Source of the DNA: Rhodopirellula europaea 6C
GTDB taxonomy: Bacteria; Planctomycetota; Planctomycetia; Pirellulales; Pirellulaceae
Assembly: GCF_000338295.1 (NCBI RefSeq)
Contig: NZ_ANMO01000257.1
Coordinates: 37,790 to 101,789, forward strand
Direction of reading: 5' to 3'
Length of the DNA stretch: 64,000 nt
Shown: positions 18,678-28,529 of the stretch, piece by piece
Layout: the number at the start of each line of letters is the position of its first letter
Numbering within the stretch: position 1 is the first letter of the stretch
Made by a program: the position numbers and the translations under genes
Notes under the pieces: model-generated
Database searches by the model: none
Told to the model about the DNA's origin: nothing
What the model saw: the letters and a program-made list of their open reading frames with translations, nothing else

Positions 18678-19328
18678 TCACGAATTGATCGATGTCGGTG
18701 TCAGATTGACTGTGATGACTTGGTCACTGCCATCCTCAAAAACGACCCGGATAGTTTTCAATCGAATCGAACGAACACGATTGGCTCCGAATCCGATGTC
18801 GACATTCGCGAGGCTTGTATCGGGGTGATATTTCATCAGGCCATCACCGCTCTCATGTGGCATTTCAACCAAGTAGTCAGGGCCTCCAAAGGCTCCCCAA
18901 TCAGCCGACTCACCATTTTTGATCGCAAAAAGATAGCGAGAGTTCTTGACGGCCATGACGGTTGTCCATCGGATGCAGTCGTTGCTCGCTGACCAGTTTT
19001 GAAAGTCTCCACCACGTTCGTGGTCGACCGCCTTGTCGTTGACCGCGGCAGTGACGCGGAACCCACCGCTTGAATAGGTTGCATCCGCCGCGTAGTTCAG
19101 TTGCAACTCGAAGTAGCGAGATTCGTCGTCTCGGTTCGGAAAGACGAAAAACGATACTTGTGGCGAATTGATGTCAGGCTCGGGATCGCCCAGAGTCAGT
19201 TCCCAGTTTTCTTCGATGAAGTAGATCGATTTACGATCGTCTGCAGAGACGTCGCTTGGGGTGAGTGAAACCCATAAGCCCAGCAGGCTCGCGAGGAGTA
19301 GCTTTAAAAGGACAAGTTCGTTCCGCAT
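18678..19328 (-). CDS. Secreted protein of unknown function
   Basis: About 216 residues from the ATG at 19328 (MRNELVLLKLL), chosen because it gives a good signal peptide ending near SDVSADD; 18 further codons are open upstream. The mature part is rich in aromatic and charged residues and looks beta-rich (SIYFIEENWELTLGDPEPD, KNSRYLFAIKNGESADWG). It ends with a strand-rich IRLKTIRVVFEDGSDQVITV. I recognise no family. It lies 108 bp upstream of the TadG-like gene on the same strand and may be exported with, or anchored to, that system (inference). Confidence 0.6.
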   Translation of the reverse strand: MRNELVLLKLLLASLLGLWVSLTPSDVSADDRKSIYFIEENWELTLGDPEPDINSPQVSFFVFPNRDDESRYFELQLNYAADATYSSGGFRVTAAVNDKAVDHERGGDFQNWSASNDCIRWTTVMAVKNSRYLFAIKNGESADWGAFGGPDYLVEMPHESGDGLMKYHPDTSLANVDIGFGANRVRSIRLKTIRVVFEDGSDQVITVNLTPTSINS

Positions 19329-19769
19329 GGTGTGCGCCTTCGGTGTGAGCAGGAAATCCCCCCCGCTCGATGTGACAACCACATCTTCTCGCGATGTCGA
19401 TAAGCATCCAGGGCGGTCTGGCAGTCCAAGTTTTTCAACATGGATCCATGACTTTGCGTCCCACGTTTACACGCGGTTTGCCGTTTTCTTGAATGTCGAA
19501 TCGGAAGCCCACAACTTCGCTAATAAGAACACTAGGTCACGAATGAGCAGGTGGGCTTTCGTGAGCCATCCCCGGTTGCAAATTGTGCGACTGCGACAGT
19601 GGTTCGCCCGCTCGTGCCGGTTGAAACGATTTTGCGGCGGAATGGGCGGTCTTTGGTGCTCGAGGCCAGCGGGGCAAAGGTGTGATGAATCGTGGGGAAC
19701 ACGGTCATTCGGAATGGTGTATCCTGTAACGCCCGCCTCTGCCCCCACCTTTTGATCGACGGTTCTGTA
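19329..19769. other. Divergent promoter gap, no gene seen
   Basis: This 440-bp gap separates two divergent genes (secreted protein and DUF1549/DUF1553 protein). Short ORFs cross it in several frames but none has a signal, motif or plausible ribosome-binding site. It must hold promoters for both directions. Confidence 0.6.
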
Positions 19770-22730
19770 ATGAAGAGTCCGTTCGCCCCGCACTTGTTTG
19801 ACAACGTCATCGCTCAATCAAACCGCGATCGATGTTGTTCGATCGCCAATCGTTGGCTGACCGCTCGATGGATGCTGGTTTTTTTTTGGCTAACCATCGG
19901 TTGTGCAGCGATGGTTTCCGCGGATGAATCGAACGAAGAATCCTTTGACTTCTTCGAAGCTCGCATTCGTCCGGTTCTGATCAAGCATTGCTATGAATGC
20001 CATGCGGAGGATTCGGAAGACCTCGGCGGTTCGTTGCGTTTGGATGTGAAGGACGGATGGGAAGTTGGCGGTGACAGTGGGCCGGCCATCCGACCTGGCG
20101 ATCCCGCGGCAAGCGAACTGATGGCGGCGATTCGTTACGAGTCCTCCGAGATGCCACCCTCGGGAAAGCTGCCCGACCACGTGGTGCGAGATTTTGAAAA
20201 ATGGATTCGCGATGGTGCGGCTGATCCAAGATTGATGGATGAAGAGGAACAGCTCACAAGTTCTCAGCCAAAGTCATTCGACTGGGAACAGGCTCGGCAG
20301 TTTTGGGCGTTTCAGCCTCCACGTGCGAGCGAGTCGCCGGTTGCGTTTGATTCTGATTCCGCGATCGATGCCTACCTGCAACGACGCTTGGACGCGGAAG
20401 GTTTGACCGCGACTCCGATCGCAAGCCCGAGTGTGCGGTTGCGACGTTTGGCGTTTGATCTGACTGGGTTGCCGCCTGATCCTGAAACGCTTCGGCAATT
20501 TCAAGCGGATCCCAGCGACGCACATTGGCGGCGATTGGTGGATCGCTATCTGGCCAGCACGCAGTTCGCGGAACATTGGGCGAGGCACTGGATGGACGTG
20601 GCTCGCTATGCCGACAGCAACGGCAGCGATTTCAATGCGACCCATCACGACGCTTGGCGGTATCGCGATTACTTGGTGCGGTCGTTTGCCAACGACATGC
20701 CGATCGACCGGATGATTCGCGAACAGATCGCGGGTGATTTGATGCCGGCGTCTTCCGATGAAGATCGACGTGACAAGTTGGTCGCCACCACATTCTTGAT
20801 GATCGGCACCAAGATGCTGAGTGAACGCAACAAGACCAAGTTGCGGATGGATGTGGTCGACGAGCAACTCGACACGGTCGGACGTGCTTTTCTTGGCATG
20901 ACGTTTGGTTGTGCTCGCTGTCACGATCACAAGTTTGATCCCATCACCACGCGAGACTACTACGCGATGGCGGGGATCTTTCGCAGCACGCGAACACTGC
21001 ATGGCGAGTCGCAGCAATACGTCAGCACTTGGAAGAAAACTCCGCTTCCCATTTCAAAGAAGCACAAGGAGTCCATTCGCGAACACGAAAAATCGCTGCA
21101 AGGCCTCGATCAAGAGATCAAAGCAGTCGAGGCTGAACTGAAGGTTCTGGCAGAGAAGACGGAACTCGAAGGCATCACGATCGATGATGTCGATGCCGTT
21201 CGTGAAGGTCACTGGGTTGAATCGACGTACAAATCTGGGTTTGTTGGCAAAGGTTATGTGCACGACGAAAACCGAAACAAAGGCGAGGCGTCGATCCGGT
21301 TTGCCGCGGTCTTGCCCAATGCCGGACGGTATGAGCTTCGGGTTCACTACAACTCCAGCGGCAATCGGGCGTCGAATCTGCCTATCGTGGTGCAGTTGAA
21401 CGACGAGACTCACAATCTGGTTTTGAATCAGACGGTTCCTCCGACGACGGGCACTTACAGCGTGCTGAAGGAGTTTGACTGCGAGGCGGAAACCCGGTCG
21501 CAGGTCACGCTTTCGAACCGTGGGACGGATGGTTATGTGATCGCCGATGCCGTGCAGTGGGTTCAGGTCGATGGCGAAAAGGACCAGGGTGAATCAGACG
21601 CGGCGATCGAACAAAGCATCGCGATGCGAACCACGTTGACTCAGACACTCAAGCAACTGAAGTCACAACGAGCCGATTTGGTCGCCAATGCTCCGCCCCC
21701 CGTTCCGACCGCGATGGCGCTGGCCGATTTACCCATCGATGAGCAGGAGGATTGCCCGATTCATATTCGGGGTGAGGTCAGCAATCTGGGCGACATCGTC
21801 CCGAGAGGCATTCCGCAGGTCTTCAGCGAATCCACCACCGCTTTTGAACCCTTGGAAGGAAGCGGTCGGTTGGAGTTGGCACAGTGGTTGACCGATCCTG
21901 ATCACCCGCTGACCGCGCGGGTCAGTGTCAACCGAATCTGGATGCACCTGATGGGCGAAGGACTGGTGCGGACCGTCGACAACTTCGGCGTTCGTGGTGA
22001 GAAACCAACTCATCCCGAGTTGCTGGATGCGTTGACGATCGACTTTGTACGCAACGGTTGGCGTCAGAAGCGTTTGATTCGAAACATCGTTTGCAGCGAC
22101 GCGTATTCACGATCGATGGTTTCGGATGACGACCCGCGAGTCTCACTCGATCCTGAAAACCGACTGCGAGGTCGGGCCGTTCGCAGACGCATTCCCGCGG
22201 AAGCGATTCGCGATGCGATGTTGGTTGCTGCCGGCACGCTCGACCCCAGCGGTCGTGAAAACTTGATGGATAGCTATGCCACCTTGGTCAGTCAAAACAA
22301 CGCCAACTCCAAAGCGACCACCAAGTTTGGGCTGGATGATCCAAAGCGAACAATCTACTTGCCATTGATTCGATCCGAAGTGCCACCGTTGCTGGCGAAT
22401 CTTGACGCGGCGGATCCGGATTTGTTGGTTGGGAAACGACCGACAACGAACGTGCCGGCGCAAGCGTTGACGTTGATCGGCAGCCCCGAGGTACGTCGAT
22501 GGGCGATGCAAACGACGAAGCGAATGATGAAAGAGACAGCCGACGACACGCAGCGTGTCCGGTGGGCCTGCGCGGTGTTGTTCTCTCGCGACCCTCGACC
22601 GGTCGACGAACAAATCTTGCACGCTTGGTTGGAAAGCGATGTGGCGAAGGCCATGTCGAGCGACGAAGAACGTTATCGCGAATGGATCGCGGCGATGTTT
22701 GCGAGCACCGAATTTCGATTTTTGGATTGA
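19770..22730 (+). CDS. Planctomycete cytochrome c-like / DUF1549 / DUF1553 protein with inserted golvesin-like domain
   Basis: About 986 residues from the ATG at 19770; in-frame codons upstream do not look like a signal. The export signal is [21 protein letters not shown] haem motif CYECH near the N-terminus marks the planctomycete-type cytochrome c domain. DUF1549 follows ([37 protein letters not shown]), then a region with a second haem-like motif [13 protein letters not shown] domain of about 120 residues ([18 protein letters not shown] to ADAVQWVQV) resembles golvesin-type binding modules and sits between DUF1549 and DUF1553. DUF1553 closes the protein ([20 protein letters not shown]). 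The DUF1501 gene follows after 10 bp. The pair is abundant in planctomycetes and assumed to act on extracellular polymers, with no proven reaction. Confidence 0.93.
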   Translation: MKSPFAPHLFDNVIAQSNRDRCCSIANRWLTARWMLVFFWLTIGCAAMVSADESNEESFDFFEARIRPVLIKHCYECHAEDSEDLGGSLRLDVKDGWEVGGDSGPAIRPGDPAASELMAAIRYESSEMPPSGKLPDHVVRDFEKWIRDGAADPRLMDEEEQLTSSQPKSFDWEQARQFWAFQPPRASESPVAFDSDSAIDAYLQRRLDAEGLTATPIASPSVRLRRLAFDLTGLPPDPETLRQFQADPSDAHWRRLVDRYLASTQFAEHWARHWMDVARYADSNGSDFNATHHDAWRYRDYLVRSFANDMPIDRMIREQIAGDLMPASSDEDRRDKLVATTFLMIGTKMLSERNKTKLRMDVVDEQLDTVGRAFLGMTFGCARCHDHKFDPITTRDYYAMAGIFRSTRTLHGESQQYVSTWKKTPLPISKKHKESIREHEKSLQGLDQEIKAVEAELKVLAEKTELEGITIDDVDAVREGHWVESTYKSGFVGKGYVHDENRNKGEASIRFAAVLPNAGRYELRVHYNSSGNRASNLPIVVQLNDETHNLVLNQTVPPTTGTYSVLKEFDCEAETRSQVTLSNRGTDGYVIADAVQWVQVDGEKDQGESDAAIEQSIAMRTTLTQTLKQLKSQRADLVANAPPPVPTAMALADLPIDEQEDCPIHIRGEVSNLGDIVPRGIPQVFSESTTAFEPLEGSGRLELAQWLTDPDHPLTARVSVNRIWMHLMGEGLVRTVDNFGVRGEKPTHPELLDALTIDFVRNGWRQKRLIRNIVCSDAYSRSMVSDDDPRVSLDPENRLRGRAVRRRIPAEAIRDAMLVAAGTLDPSGRENLMDSYATLVSQNNANSKATTKFGLDDPKRTIYLPLIRSEVPPLLANLDAADPDLLVGKRPTTNVPAQALTLIGSPEVRRWAMQTTKRMMKETADDTQRVRWACAVLFSRDPRPVDEQILHAWLESDVAKAMSSDEERYREWIAAMFASTEFRFLD

Positions 22731-22740
22731 GGCGAAACTG

Positions 22741-24111
22741 ATGAAACTGAACCGTCGAGATTGCTTGGTCCAATCGACTTGGACGACTGGAGCGTTGGCT
22801 GTCACCGCGTCGGCGATGCCCGCGTCGAATGTGTGGGCCAATGACTCGGGTGTGCAGACGCCTGTGCAGCATCACGCGGCGAAAGCCAAGCGGGTGATCT
22901 TCTTGTTCATGCATGGCGGACCGTCGCATGTCGACACGTTTGATTACAAGCCGCGGTTGATCGCCGACAACGGAAAAGATTTGCCGTTTGAGTTGCCGCC
23001 TCAAATCAGTGCCAAGCCAACGTTGCTGGCCAGCCCCTGGAAATGGTCGCAACACGGTGAGGCTGGGTTATGGGCAACCGATTTATTGCCGGAGATGAAC
23101 AAGCATCTGGATTCGCTGTGCGTTGTTCGGTCCATGCACACTCGCGGCCAATCACACGGCCAAGCGGTCGGAATGGTCAACACGGGCAGCGACAACTTTG
23201 TCCGCCCCAGTGTTGGTGCATGGATCAGTTATGCATTGGGGGCCGGGCATCCGGATTTGCCGGCTCACGTCGCGATCGCACCCGCGACCGCCCATGGTGG
23301 ACCTCGCAATTATGGGGCCGCGTTCTTGCCGGCCAAGCATCAAGCGACCGTGGTCGGCAAAAACGGTCAGATTGGCGATGGAAAGATCGCCTACTTGGAT
23401 GCGGCTGAGGGATACCAGTTTGACTTGGTCAACCAGATCAATCGAGGCCATGTGCAATCCGCAGGGCGGGACCGAGCGACCGATGGTGCCATCGAGGCGG
23501 TCGACTTGGCCAATCGGATGCGAGGCACCGCGCCGGAGGTAATGGATTTGTCGGAGGAAACCGAAGCGACCAAGAAACTGTACGGGATCGATGAGAAGAC
23601 GACCGACTCGTTTGGACGCAGTTGTTTGATGGCGCGTCGGTTGGCGGAATCCGGGGTTCGATTCATCACCGTCAGCAGCGGCCAAGTGTGGGACCAACAT
23701 GGCAACTTGAAGAACGGTCACCAGAAAAATGCAGCCAAGACGGACCTGCCGATCGCAGGATTGTTCGCGGATCTGAAGCAACGCGGGCTCTGGGAAGACA
23801 CATTGGTCGTGTGGGGCGGCGAATTTGGACGGACGCCCGTTGTTCAGGGAAGCAATGGTCGCGACCACAACCCGCAAGGATTCTCAATGGTGCTGGGCGG
23901 TGGCGGGATTCGCGGCGGAATCACGTACGGAGAGACCGATGACTATGGCTACTACGCGGTTCGCGATCGCGTTCACATGCATGATTTGCACGCGACCATG
24001 CTGCATCAACTTGGAATCGACCACGAGTGTTTGACGTATCCCTACGCTGGTCGCGATTTTCGACTGACGGACGTCCACGGGCGGGTGGTTGGCGAAATTG
24101 TTGAGTCCTAA
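22741..24111 (+). CDS. Tat-exported DUF1501 protein
   Basis: The 456-residue protein starts at the ATG at 22741; the frame is open upstream but that part lies inside the preceding gene. The N-terminus is [20 protein letters not shown], a twin-arginine-type signal. The body has the DUF1501 landmarks: [56 protein letters not shown] and [17 protein letters not shown]. These resemble the metal-binding core of the alkaline phosphatase/sulfatase fold. The gene is 10 bp downstream of the DUF1549/DUF1553 gene and surely cotranscribed. The reaction is unknown; folded, cofactor-loaded export through Tat fits a metalloenzyme partner of the cytochrome-like protein. Confidence 0.94.
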   Translation: MKLNRRDCLVQSTWTTGALAVTASAMPASNVWANDSGVQTPVQHHAAKAKRVIFLFMHGGPSHVDTFDYKPRLIADNGKDLPFELPPQISAKPTLLASPWKWSQHGEAGLWATDLLPEMNKHLDSLCVVRSMHTRGQSHGQAVGMVNTGSDNFVRPSVGAWISYALGAGHPDLPAHVAIAPATAHGGPRNYGAAFLPAKHQATVVGKNGQIGDGKIAYLDAAEGYQFDLVNQINRGHVQSAGRDRATDGAIEAVDLANRMRGTAPEVMDLSEETEATKKLYGIDEKTTDSFGRSCLMARRLAESGVRFITVSSGQVWDQHGNLKNGHQKNAAKTDLPIAGLFADLKQRGLWEDTLVVWGGEFGRTPVVQGSNGRDHNPQGFSMVLGGGGIRGGITYGETDDYGYYAVRDRVHMHDLHATMLHQLGIDHECLTYPYAGRDFRLTDVHGRVVGEIVES

Positions 24112-24208
24112 ACTCGAGTCCTGAGATGGTTGGCTAGTTTTGGGATCGGCTGGTAAGTTGGCGGTCATAGAAGACCGAATTCGAACTTGCTGGCTTGATT
24201 GAACCGAA

Positions 24209-25006
24209 ATGAACGCTTCTGAATCTCGCTCTGGTGCTCATCGGCCCAGTGGCAAAAAAGGCAAAAAGACCACGGTGGCGGGGATCGTTCTCGCGGTCGT
24301 CGTAGGGGGCTACACGCTGCTGCGGCCATCGATCAACGAGGCAACGGGGTGGAACTTGCCTGCGTTGCCCGGCAAACAGGTCGCCAAGGATTCGGTTGCG
24401 GACAATTCACCTTCACCTGTTTCTGAAAAAAAGAGCAGCTCGCGTTCGGTCCCAAAGCAAACCGAATCGGCGAAACCCTTAACGCCTCGAGTTGAAAGTC
24501 CAACTCGATCGGAACGGGACGAGTCCGCCCAGTCGCCCGGACCGCTTGCGTCCAAGATGACTCGCGGCGATCCACAGTCGGGCACGTCGGCAGTCTCCAA
24601 TGCGGACAAGTCGGATTTGGAGTACGGCCTGCTGAGAGAAATCAGCCCGGACCGGTTTCTCTCTCCCGCCGGTGTGCTGTACACGCCTGGAAGTGCCGAA
24701 GGCCATCGCCTCGAACATCTTCGTCGTCACACCGAGGACCAACCCAATCGCTCCGGCAAACACGGCGTGTTTGATGGCGACATGGAAGGTGCCCTGGTAA
24801 CGATCGATAAGGCGTACGAGAAGGCACAAGCGAATCAACGGACGACCAAAGAAGTGGATGGCAAGCGAACGATCTACACCGTCGACATGGGAAAACGAGT
24901 TGGCTTTGTAGGTGGACGCGACGGGCAGAGAAGTCGCAACCCAATGGCCCGGCGAGTGCGTTTGGTGCTGGAAGGCAATCGCTTGATCACCGCGTTTCCG
25001 CTGTAG
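24209..25006 (+). CDS. Membrane-anchored protein with conserved His-containing C-terminal domain
   Basis: The 265-residue protein has a short basic N-terminus (SGKKGKKTT), one membrane helix (VAGIVLAVVVGGYTLL), and a Pro/Ser/Lys-rich linker of about 100 residues. The compact C-terminal domain runs from about residue 135. It has GHRLEHLRRHTEDQP, GKHGVFDGD, IYTVDMGKRVGFVGGRDG and the ending RVRLVLEGNRLITAFPL. I cannot name the family. The order of His/Arg residues and the ITAFP ending recall small RNase-type toxin domains of the barnase/EndoU/RelE group (a resemblance, not an identification). It is followed by the zinc-ribbon gene after about 60 bp. Confidence 0.65.
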   Translation: MNASESRSGAHRPSGKKGKKTTVAGIVLAVVVGGYTLLRPSINEATGWNLPALPGKQVAKDSVADNSPSPVSEKKSSSRSVPKQTESAKPLTPRVESPTRSERDESAQSPGPLASKMTRGDPQSGTSAVSNADKSDLEYGLLREISPDRFLSPAGVLYTPGSAEGHRLEHLRRHTEDQPNRSGKHGVFDGDMEGALVTIDKAYEKAQANQRTTKEVDGKRTIYTVDMGKRVGFVGGRDGQRSRNPMARRVRLVLEGNRLITAFPL

Positions 25007-25064
25007 GTCCCATTCCGCATTGTTGAATCAACATGCGAAAATGCCACTTTGAAATCAATCTTCA

Positions 25065-25448
25065 ATGGCACAACCCGAATCATTCCGTTCTTGTTTGGAA
25101 GTCAATTCTGTGACTCACCCCGATTCCAATTCCGATGTTCGACACAGCGTTGGTTCGTGCCCGATTTGCGAACAAGGTTTGTGCTCCATTCGTGCGTGTG
25201 GATTGGTCGACGACAAACCTTCACACGGTTTGGTGGTCTGCGACGAATGCGAAGCGATCTGGTTGCAACCCAATGTCCAGGGCGTGCACATTTATGCCGA
25301 TGCGGAAACACCCAAGTGCCCGATCGATCAATCGCCGCTGTACCACGGCAACAATCGCTGGGCGACTCTGGATGACATTGACCGATTGGGATGGTCCGAT
25401 GCCGTGAATCCCGATCTGACGTATCAACCGGATTCGGATGATTCGTAA
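25065..25448 (+). CDS. Small zinc-ribbon protein
   Basis: The 127-residue protein has three cysteine pairs or single sites arranged as a zinc ribbon: CPICEQGLCSIRAC, VVCDECEAIW and PKCPIDQ. The C-terminus is acidic (QPDSDDS). The segment DECEAIWLQP is typical of small planctomycete zinc-ribbon proteins of unknown role. The first 14 residues may not be translated; an in-frame GTG inside the ORF is an alternative start. It lies between the membrane-anchored protein and the HEAT-repeat protein, all on the same strand with short gaps, so an operon is likely. No function can be given. Confidence 0.6.
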   Translation: MAQPESFRSCLEVNSVTHPDSNSDVRHSVGSCPICEQGLCSIRACGLVDDKPSHGLVVCDECEAIWLQPNVQGVHIYADAETPKCPIDQSPLYHGNNRWATLDDIDRLGWSDAVNPDLTYQPDSDDS

Positions 25449-25577
25449 GCCGGAATTGCAAACTTCGTTCTGGCAGCCCCCAGTAGTTGCGACCGGATGA
25501 ACGGCGGTTTGACTTTGTACCGCCCTGCTCTGCCCTGCCCTCCCCTGCCCCATTTTACATCTTTCACTTTTGGAAAC

Positions 25578-27122
25578 TTGACCTTGTCGGAAATCTCCTT
25601 TGACCCGATTCTCGCCTCCGGTGCCGACCCGGTTCAGGCTGGTGTGGCACTGAAACAGTTGGCAGACGATCCAAACTTGACCGGCCCCATGTTGGTGGAC
25701 GCACTCGCGGAAGACTCATCGCGTTTGATGGATGCGGACCCAGCGATCACGGGTGGCTTGCTTCGATTGATTCACCTGAAAACGTTGAGGGCTGAGGGCG
25801 ATCCACTGTCGGAGATTGAACCCGCTGCGTTGGGAAAAATCATCGAATCGCTTTCGCCGGAAGTTTCCAATCGGCACCTGATGCTTCAGTTGTTGGCGAT
25901 GCGCCGGACACCGGAATCGCTGGGCGTCTTGGTCACGCAGCTTGGGCAGTCACCGCCAAAGGGTTGGATGGCGGCGGCGCAGATCCTGAGCCCGTTGATG
26001 CAGCACAATGATTGGCAGATCAGCGCGGTTTTTCCCGCTCTGTTGGATTCAATTTCGGAGCCTTCTTTGGCGGCACCCATTTTGGATTTGGCGGGTCACA
26101 TCACTCGAACGGGTTTGGTCAACGAACATCCTGCCAAGGGACGCATTGCATCGCTGAACGCTTTGCTCGGCCACGTCGCGGGACGTCTGGCCAAGTTCGA
26201 AGAAGACCCTCGCAGCTTTGGGACCGAGGTGGAGCAAGTCCAAGCGGTTCTGGGCGAAGCGGTGGCGCTAGCGGTGTCGCTGTGCGATGCCATTGGATTG
26301 ATTGGCGATGAAAGCTCCATCGGTGAGTTGAACAAAACCTTGGATCTGAAGCATCGCCGAGTCCAATGTGAGGCCGCGGGGGCTCTGGCAAAGTTGGGCG
26401 TCGATTCTGGCAAAGAACGCTTGGCAGAATTGGCGGGCGAACCAGCCGCTCGTTTGCGAGCGATCGCTTACGCCGATGAGTTGGGACTGGAAGATTTGAT
26501 TGACGTGGAACACCGCGAGCCACGTGCGATCGCGGAGGCGGAGATGGCGTTGTGGTTGACTCAGCCACAGCAGATGGGCGTGCCACCGACTGGAGTCGAG
26601 GTAGTGGATTCTCGCCGGATGCTGTGGCCCAGCTTTGAAGATCCAGTCGACGTGTTCTTGGTCCGCTTCGAATACAACTTTGGCGAAAAACAGTACAGCA
26701 ACATTGGGCTGACGGGACCGACCGTCTTCGCCATCTCATGCGATGTCGCGGACTTTCCACCCGAAGACATCTACGCGATCTATGCTGGTTGGCACGCGGA
26801 TCACCCAGACATCTTCACCGTGTCGTCGAAGGAGTTCAACGAAGCTCAGCGCCGGATTGTTGAGCCATTGCAGACCTACTTGGAACGGGTCGGGTATGAA
26901 GAGGTGAAAGTCGACCGGTTGGGATTCTTCTTGGATGAAACGGCGGCGGTGTTCACCGCGGTGCGGAACGAGAAGGAGTGCGTTGTCGTGACCGATGGTT
27001 TGGAAACGATTGATTTGCCCACTGGCGGAAGACTGCGTCCGCCCCAGCCCGAGGATTTGTTTCACCTTTACAAGGGCCGCAAGATGTTACGAACGTTCAA
27101 TCCCAACGGCATTTCGGAGTAG
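25578..27122 (+). CDS. HEAT-repeat protein of unknown function
   Basis: The frame is open from an ATG at 25497, but the first 27 codons include a CCCTGCC-type repeat, so I favour the TTG at 25578 (start LTLSEISFDP); this choice is uncertain. The protein has about 514 residues. The first 330 are alpha-helical with HEAT-like units (EVSNRHLMLQLLAMRRTPES, KTLDLKHRRVQCEAAGALAK, AARLRAIAYADELG). The C-terminal 180 residues form a distinct alpha/beta domain (FLVRFEYNFGEKQYSNIGL to LFHLYKGRKMLRTFNP). No enzyme motif is seen. The WXG100-like gene starts 7 bp after the stop, so the two are cotranscribed. Confidence 0.68.
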   Translation: MTLSEISFDPILASGADPVQAGVALKQLADDPNLTGPMLVDALAEDSSRLMDADPAITGGLLRLIHLKTLRAEGDPLSEIEPAALGKIIESLSPEVSNRHLMLQLLAMRRTPESLGVLVTQLGQSPPKGWMAAAQILSPLMQHNDWQISAVFPALLDSISEPSLAAPILDLAGHITRTGLVNEHPAKGRIASLNALLGHVAGRLAKFEEDPRSFGTEVEQVQAVLGEAVALAVSLCDAIGLIGDESSIGELNKTLDLKHRRVQCEAAGALAKLGVDSGKERLAELAGEPAARLRAIAYADELGLEDLIDVEHREPRAIAEAEMALWLTQPQQMGVPPTGVEVVDSRRMLWPSFEDPVDVFLVRFEYNFGEKQYSNIGLTGPTVFAISCDVADFPPEDIYAIYAGWHADHPDIFTVSSKEFNEAQRRIVEPLQTYLERVGYEEVKVDRLGFFLDETAAVFTAVRNEKECVVVTDGLETIDLPTGGRLRPPQPEDLFHLYKGRKMLRTFNPNGISE

Positions 27123-27129
27123 TTGAACG

Positions 27130-27381
27130 ATGAGGCCATTTGGTACCGGAACGATCCAGGAAACACAAAACCAACTGCGACATGAATTCAGTGAATTCGC
27201 GGAGCAGTGGCAGCGGACCAAATCGGTGTGGCGTGACGAACCAGCGCGTCAGTTCGAAGAGCAGTGTTTGGCCGATCTGGCCCCGACGCTCAATCGAGTG
27301 TCCTCTGCACTTCAAACCTTGGTCGACGCGATTCATCAAGCCGACCGGGTGTTGAAAGACCCCGAGGAAATGTCTGGTTGA
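27130..27381 (+). CDS. Small helical WXG100-like protein
   Basis: The 83-residue protein is predicted to be two helices: FSEFAEQWQRTKSVW, then a turn at WRDEPARQF, and APTLNRVSSALQTLVDAIHQ. The W-x-D turn and a downstream Phe resemble the W-x-G hairpin of WXG100/ESAT-6 proteins, and the length is also typical (80-100 residues). There is no signal peptide. It is 7 bp downstream of the HEAT-repeat gene. Whether it is a type VII secretion substrate or just a small helical partner of the HEAT protein is open. No EssC-type ATPase is in the window. Confidence 0.55.
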   Translation: MRPFGTGTIQETQNQLRHEFSEFAEQWQRTKSVWRDEPARQFEEQCLADLAPTLNRVSSALQTLVDAIHQADRVLKDPEEMSG

Positions 27382-27556
27382 TCATTTTGACACGTAGGGC
27401 ATATTTTGATTGCCGTCTCTGTCGATGCTACAACGAAGGTTTAGGTTTGCTGCTAGCGAATCATTTTCATCAATTGTGTGACACAAATCTCCGAAATGAA
27501 TTGCACCTGTCCAACAGGTGTTGACTCGCAACACGGCACGAACAATTTCTTGATTG

Positions 27557-27853
27557 ATGTACGTCATCTACCGAATTACCTATCCAAATGGTAAGATTTA
27601 CATTGGGCAAGACAGGACCAACAACGTCAATTATTTCGGCAACGCCAATAGCAAATTGATTGCGGAAGACTTTTTACCTTTAGCGAGGCAGTCGTTCACT
27701 GTGACCCGCGATATTCTTTGGTCGTCACCTGTTGCATCAGCTTCAGAATTGACACAAAAGGAAATCGAATTCATTCGGAAGTTCAGTTCCAATGACCCGA
27801 AAATCGGTTACAACCGCTGGCCGAAATTTCGCGAGGACAAAGTGACTCCGTAA
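27557..27853 (+). CDS. Small GIY-YIG domain protein
   Basis: The 98-residue protein starts at the ATG at 27557 (a TTG lies just before it). It opens with YVIYRITYPNGKIYIGQD, where VIY and YIG match the two halves of the GIY-YIG nuclease motif. The rest is shorter and less typical, with a possible catalytic Glu in TQKEIEFIRKF and an Arg in TVTRDILW. It is a stand-alone single-domain protein like those of mobile introns or small restriction-like enzymes. Its codons and flanks are A/T-richer than neighbouring genes, which suggests transfer. Activity is not certain because the core is short. Confidence 0.72.
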   Translation: MYVIYRITYPNGKIYIGQDRTNNVNYFGNANSKLIAEDFLPLARQSFTVTRDILWSSPVASASELTQKEIEFIRKFSSNDPKIGYNRWPKFREDKVTP

Positions 27854-28529
27854 TCAACAAGGACTTGACTTCACGCCCATGCGACATTTCAGGATTGTTC
27901 TATTTTCCGTAGCTTCATGCGTTGCGACTTCAAACGCGAGCGGTAGCTGAAGCTTAAGTGACTTGTTGATCAGGCGGGTGCTGAGCAGCGTGATGGAGGG
28001 TGCCGAATGACGCACCTAATCGCCTCTGAGCTATGCTTCTGACTTCTTCTCTTTAAAGAGCAATCCTTGAATTGTTGGCTGCATGATTATAGCTCCGTTG
28101 TTTTGCGACGGAATTTGCAAGTCACCGTTTCTAAATCGAAATCCATGATGAGACTGTTGTTGATCCGAATGAGGTGAATCGTACGGCACAGGGCGTTTGG
28201 GCATCTCATGCCTTGGTTGAAGGTCTGGATGTGGACGAAGAAGTGTTTCGGCCAATTTAGCGGGCTGCTGATTTGATGAGCCGCACCGCGTTGGCGGCGG
28301 TTGGTCAGACGGCAACCGGCTAACGTCCTTCGCTAATTTTTGTCATCCGGCATACGACCAAATCAACAGCCCGCTGTGCGACTGGTCTGGTCATGCAGCC
28401 CTCACGACGCGTTCCCAAAAGTAGGCTTTTTCTCTAGTATCCTGGCTGCTTTGACGATTTCCGTTCGGCGAACGACGGCCAGGACATGGATTTTTTCCGA
28501 ACCTTCACTTTGACGATCCGCTTTTCAAC
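27854..28529. other. AT-richer gap with an imperfect inverted repeat
   Basis: This 676-bp gap follows the GIY-YIG gene. A 94-codon minus-strand ORF (28031-28315) has low-complexity residues and no family match, so I do not call it. The main structure is the inverted repeat at 28259-28375. The end of the gap may hold the true start of the antiporter gene (see that entry). Confidence 0.6.
28259..28375. repeat. Imperfect 15-bp inverted repeat pair
   Basis: AGCGGGCTGCTGATT at 28259-28273 and AATCAACAGCCCGCT at 28361-28375 are inverted copies matching at 14 of 15 positions and enclose 87 bp without a gene. The ends could mark a small non-autonomous element or a folded RNA. No target duplication was found. 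Confidence 0.5.

Noticed and set aside
28031..28315. 94-codon minus-strand ORF
   Set aside because: Pro/Gln/His-rich sequence with no ribosome-binding site or family, inside a repeat-bearing gap.
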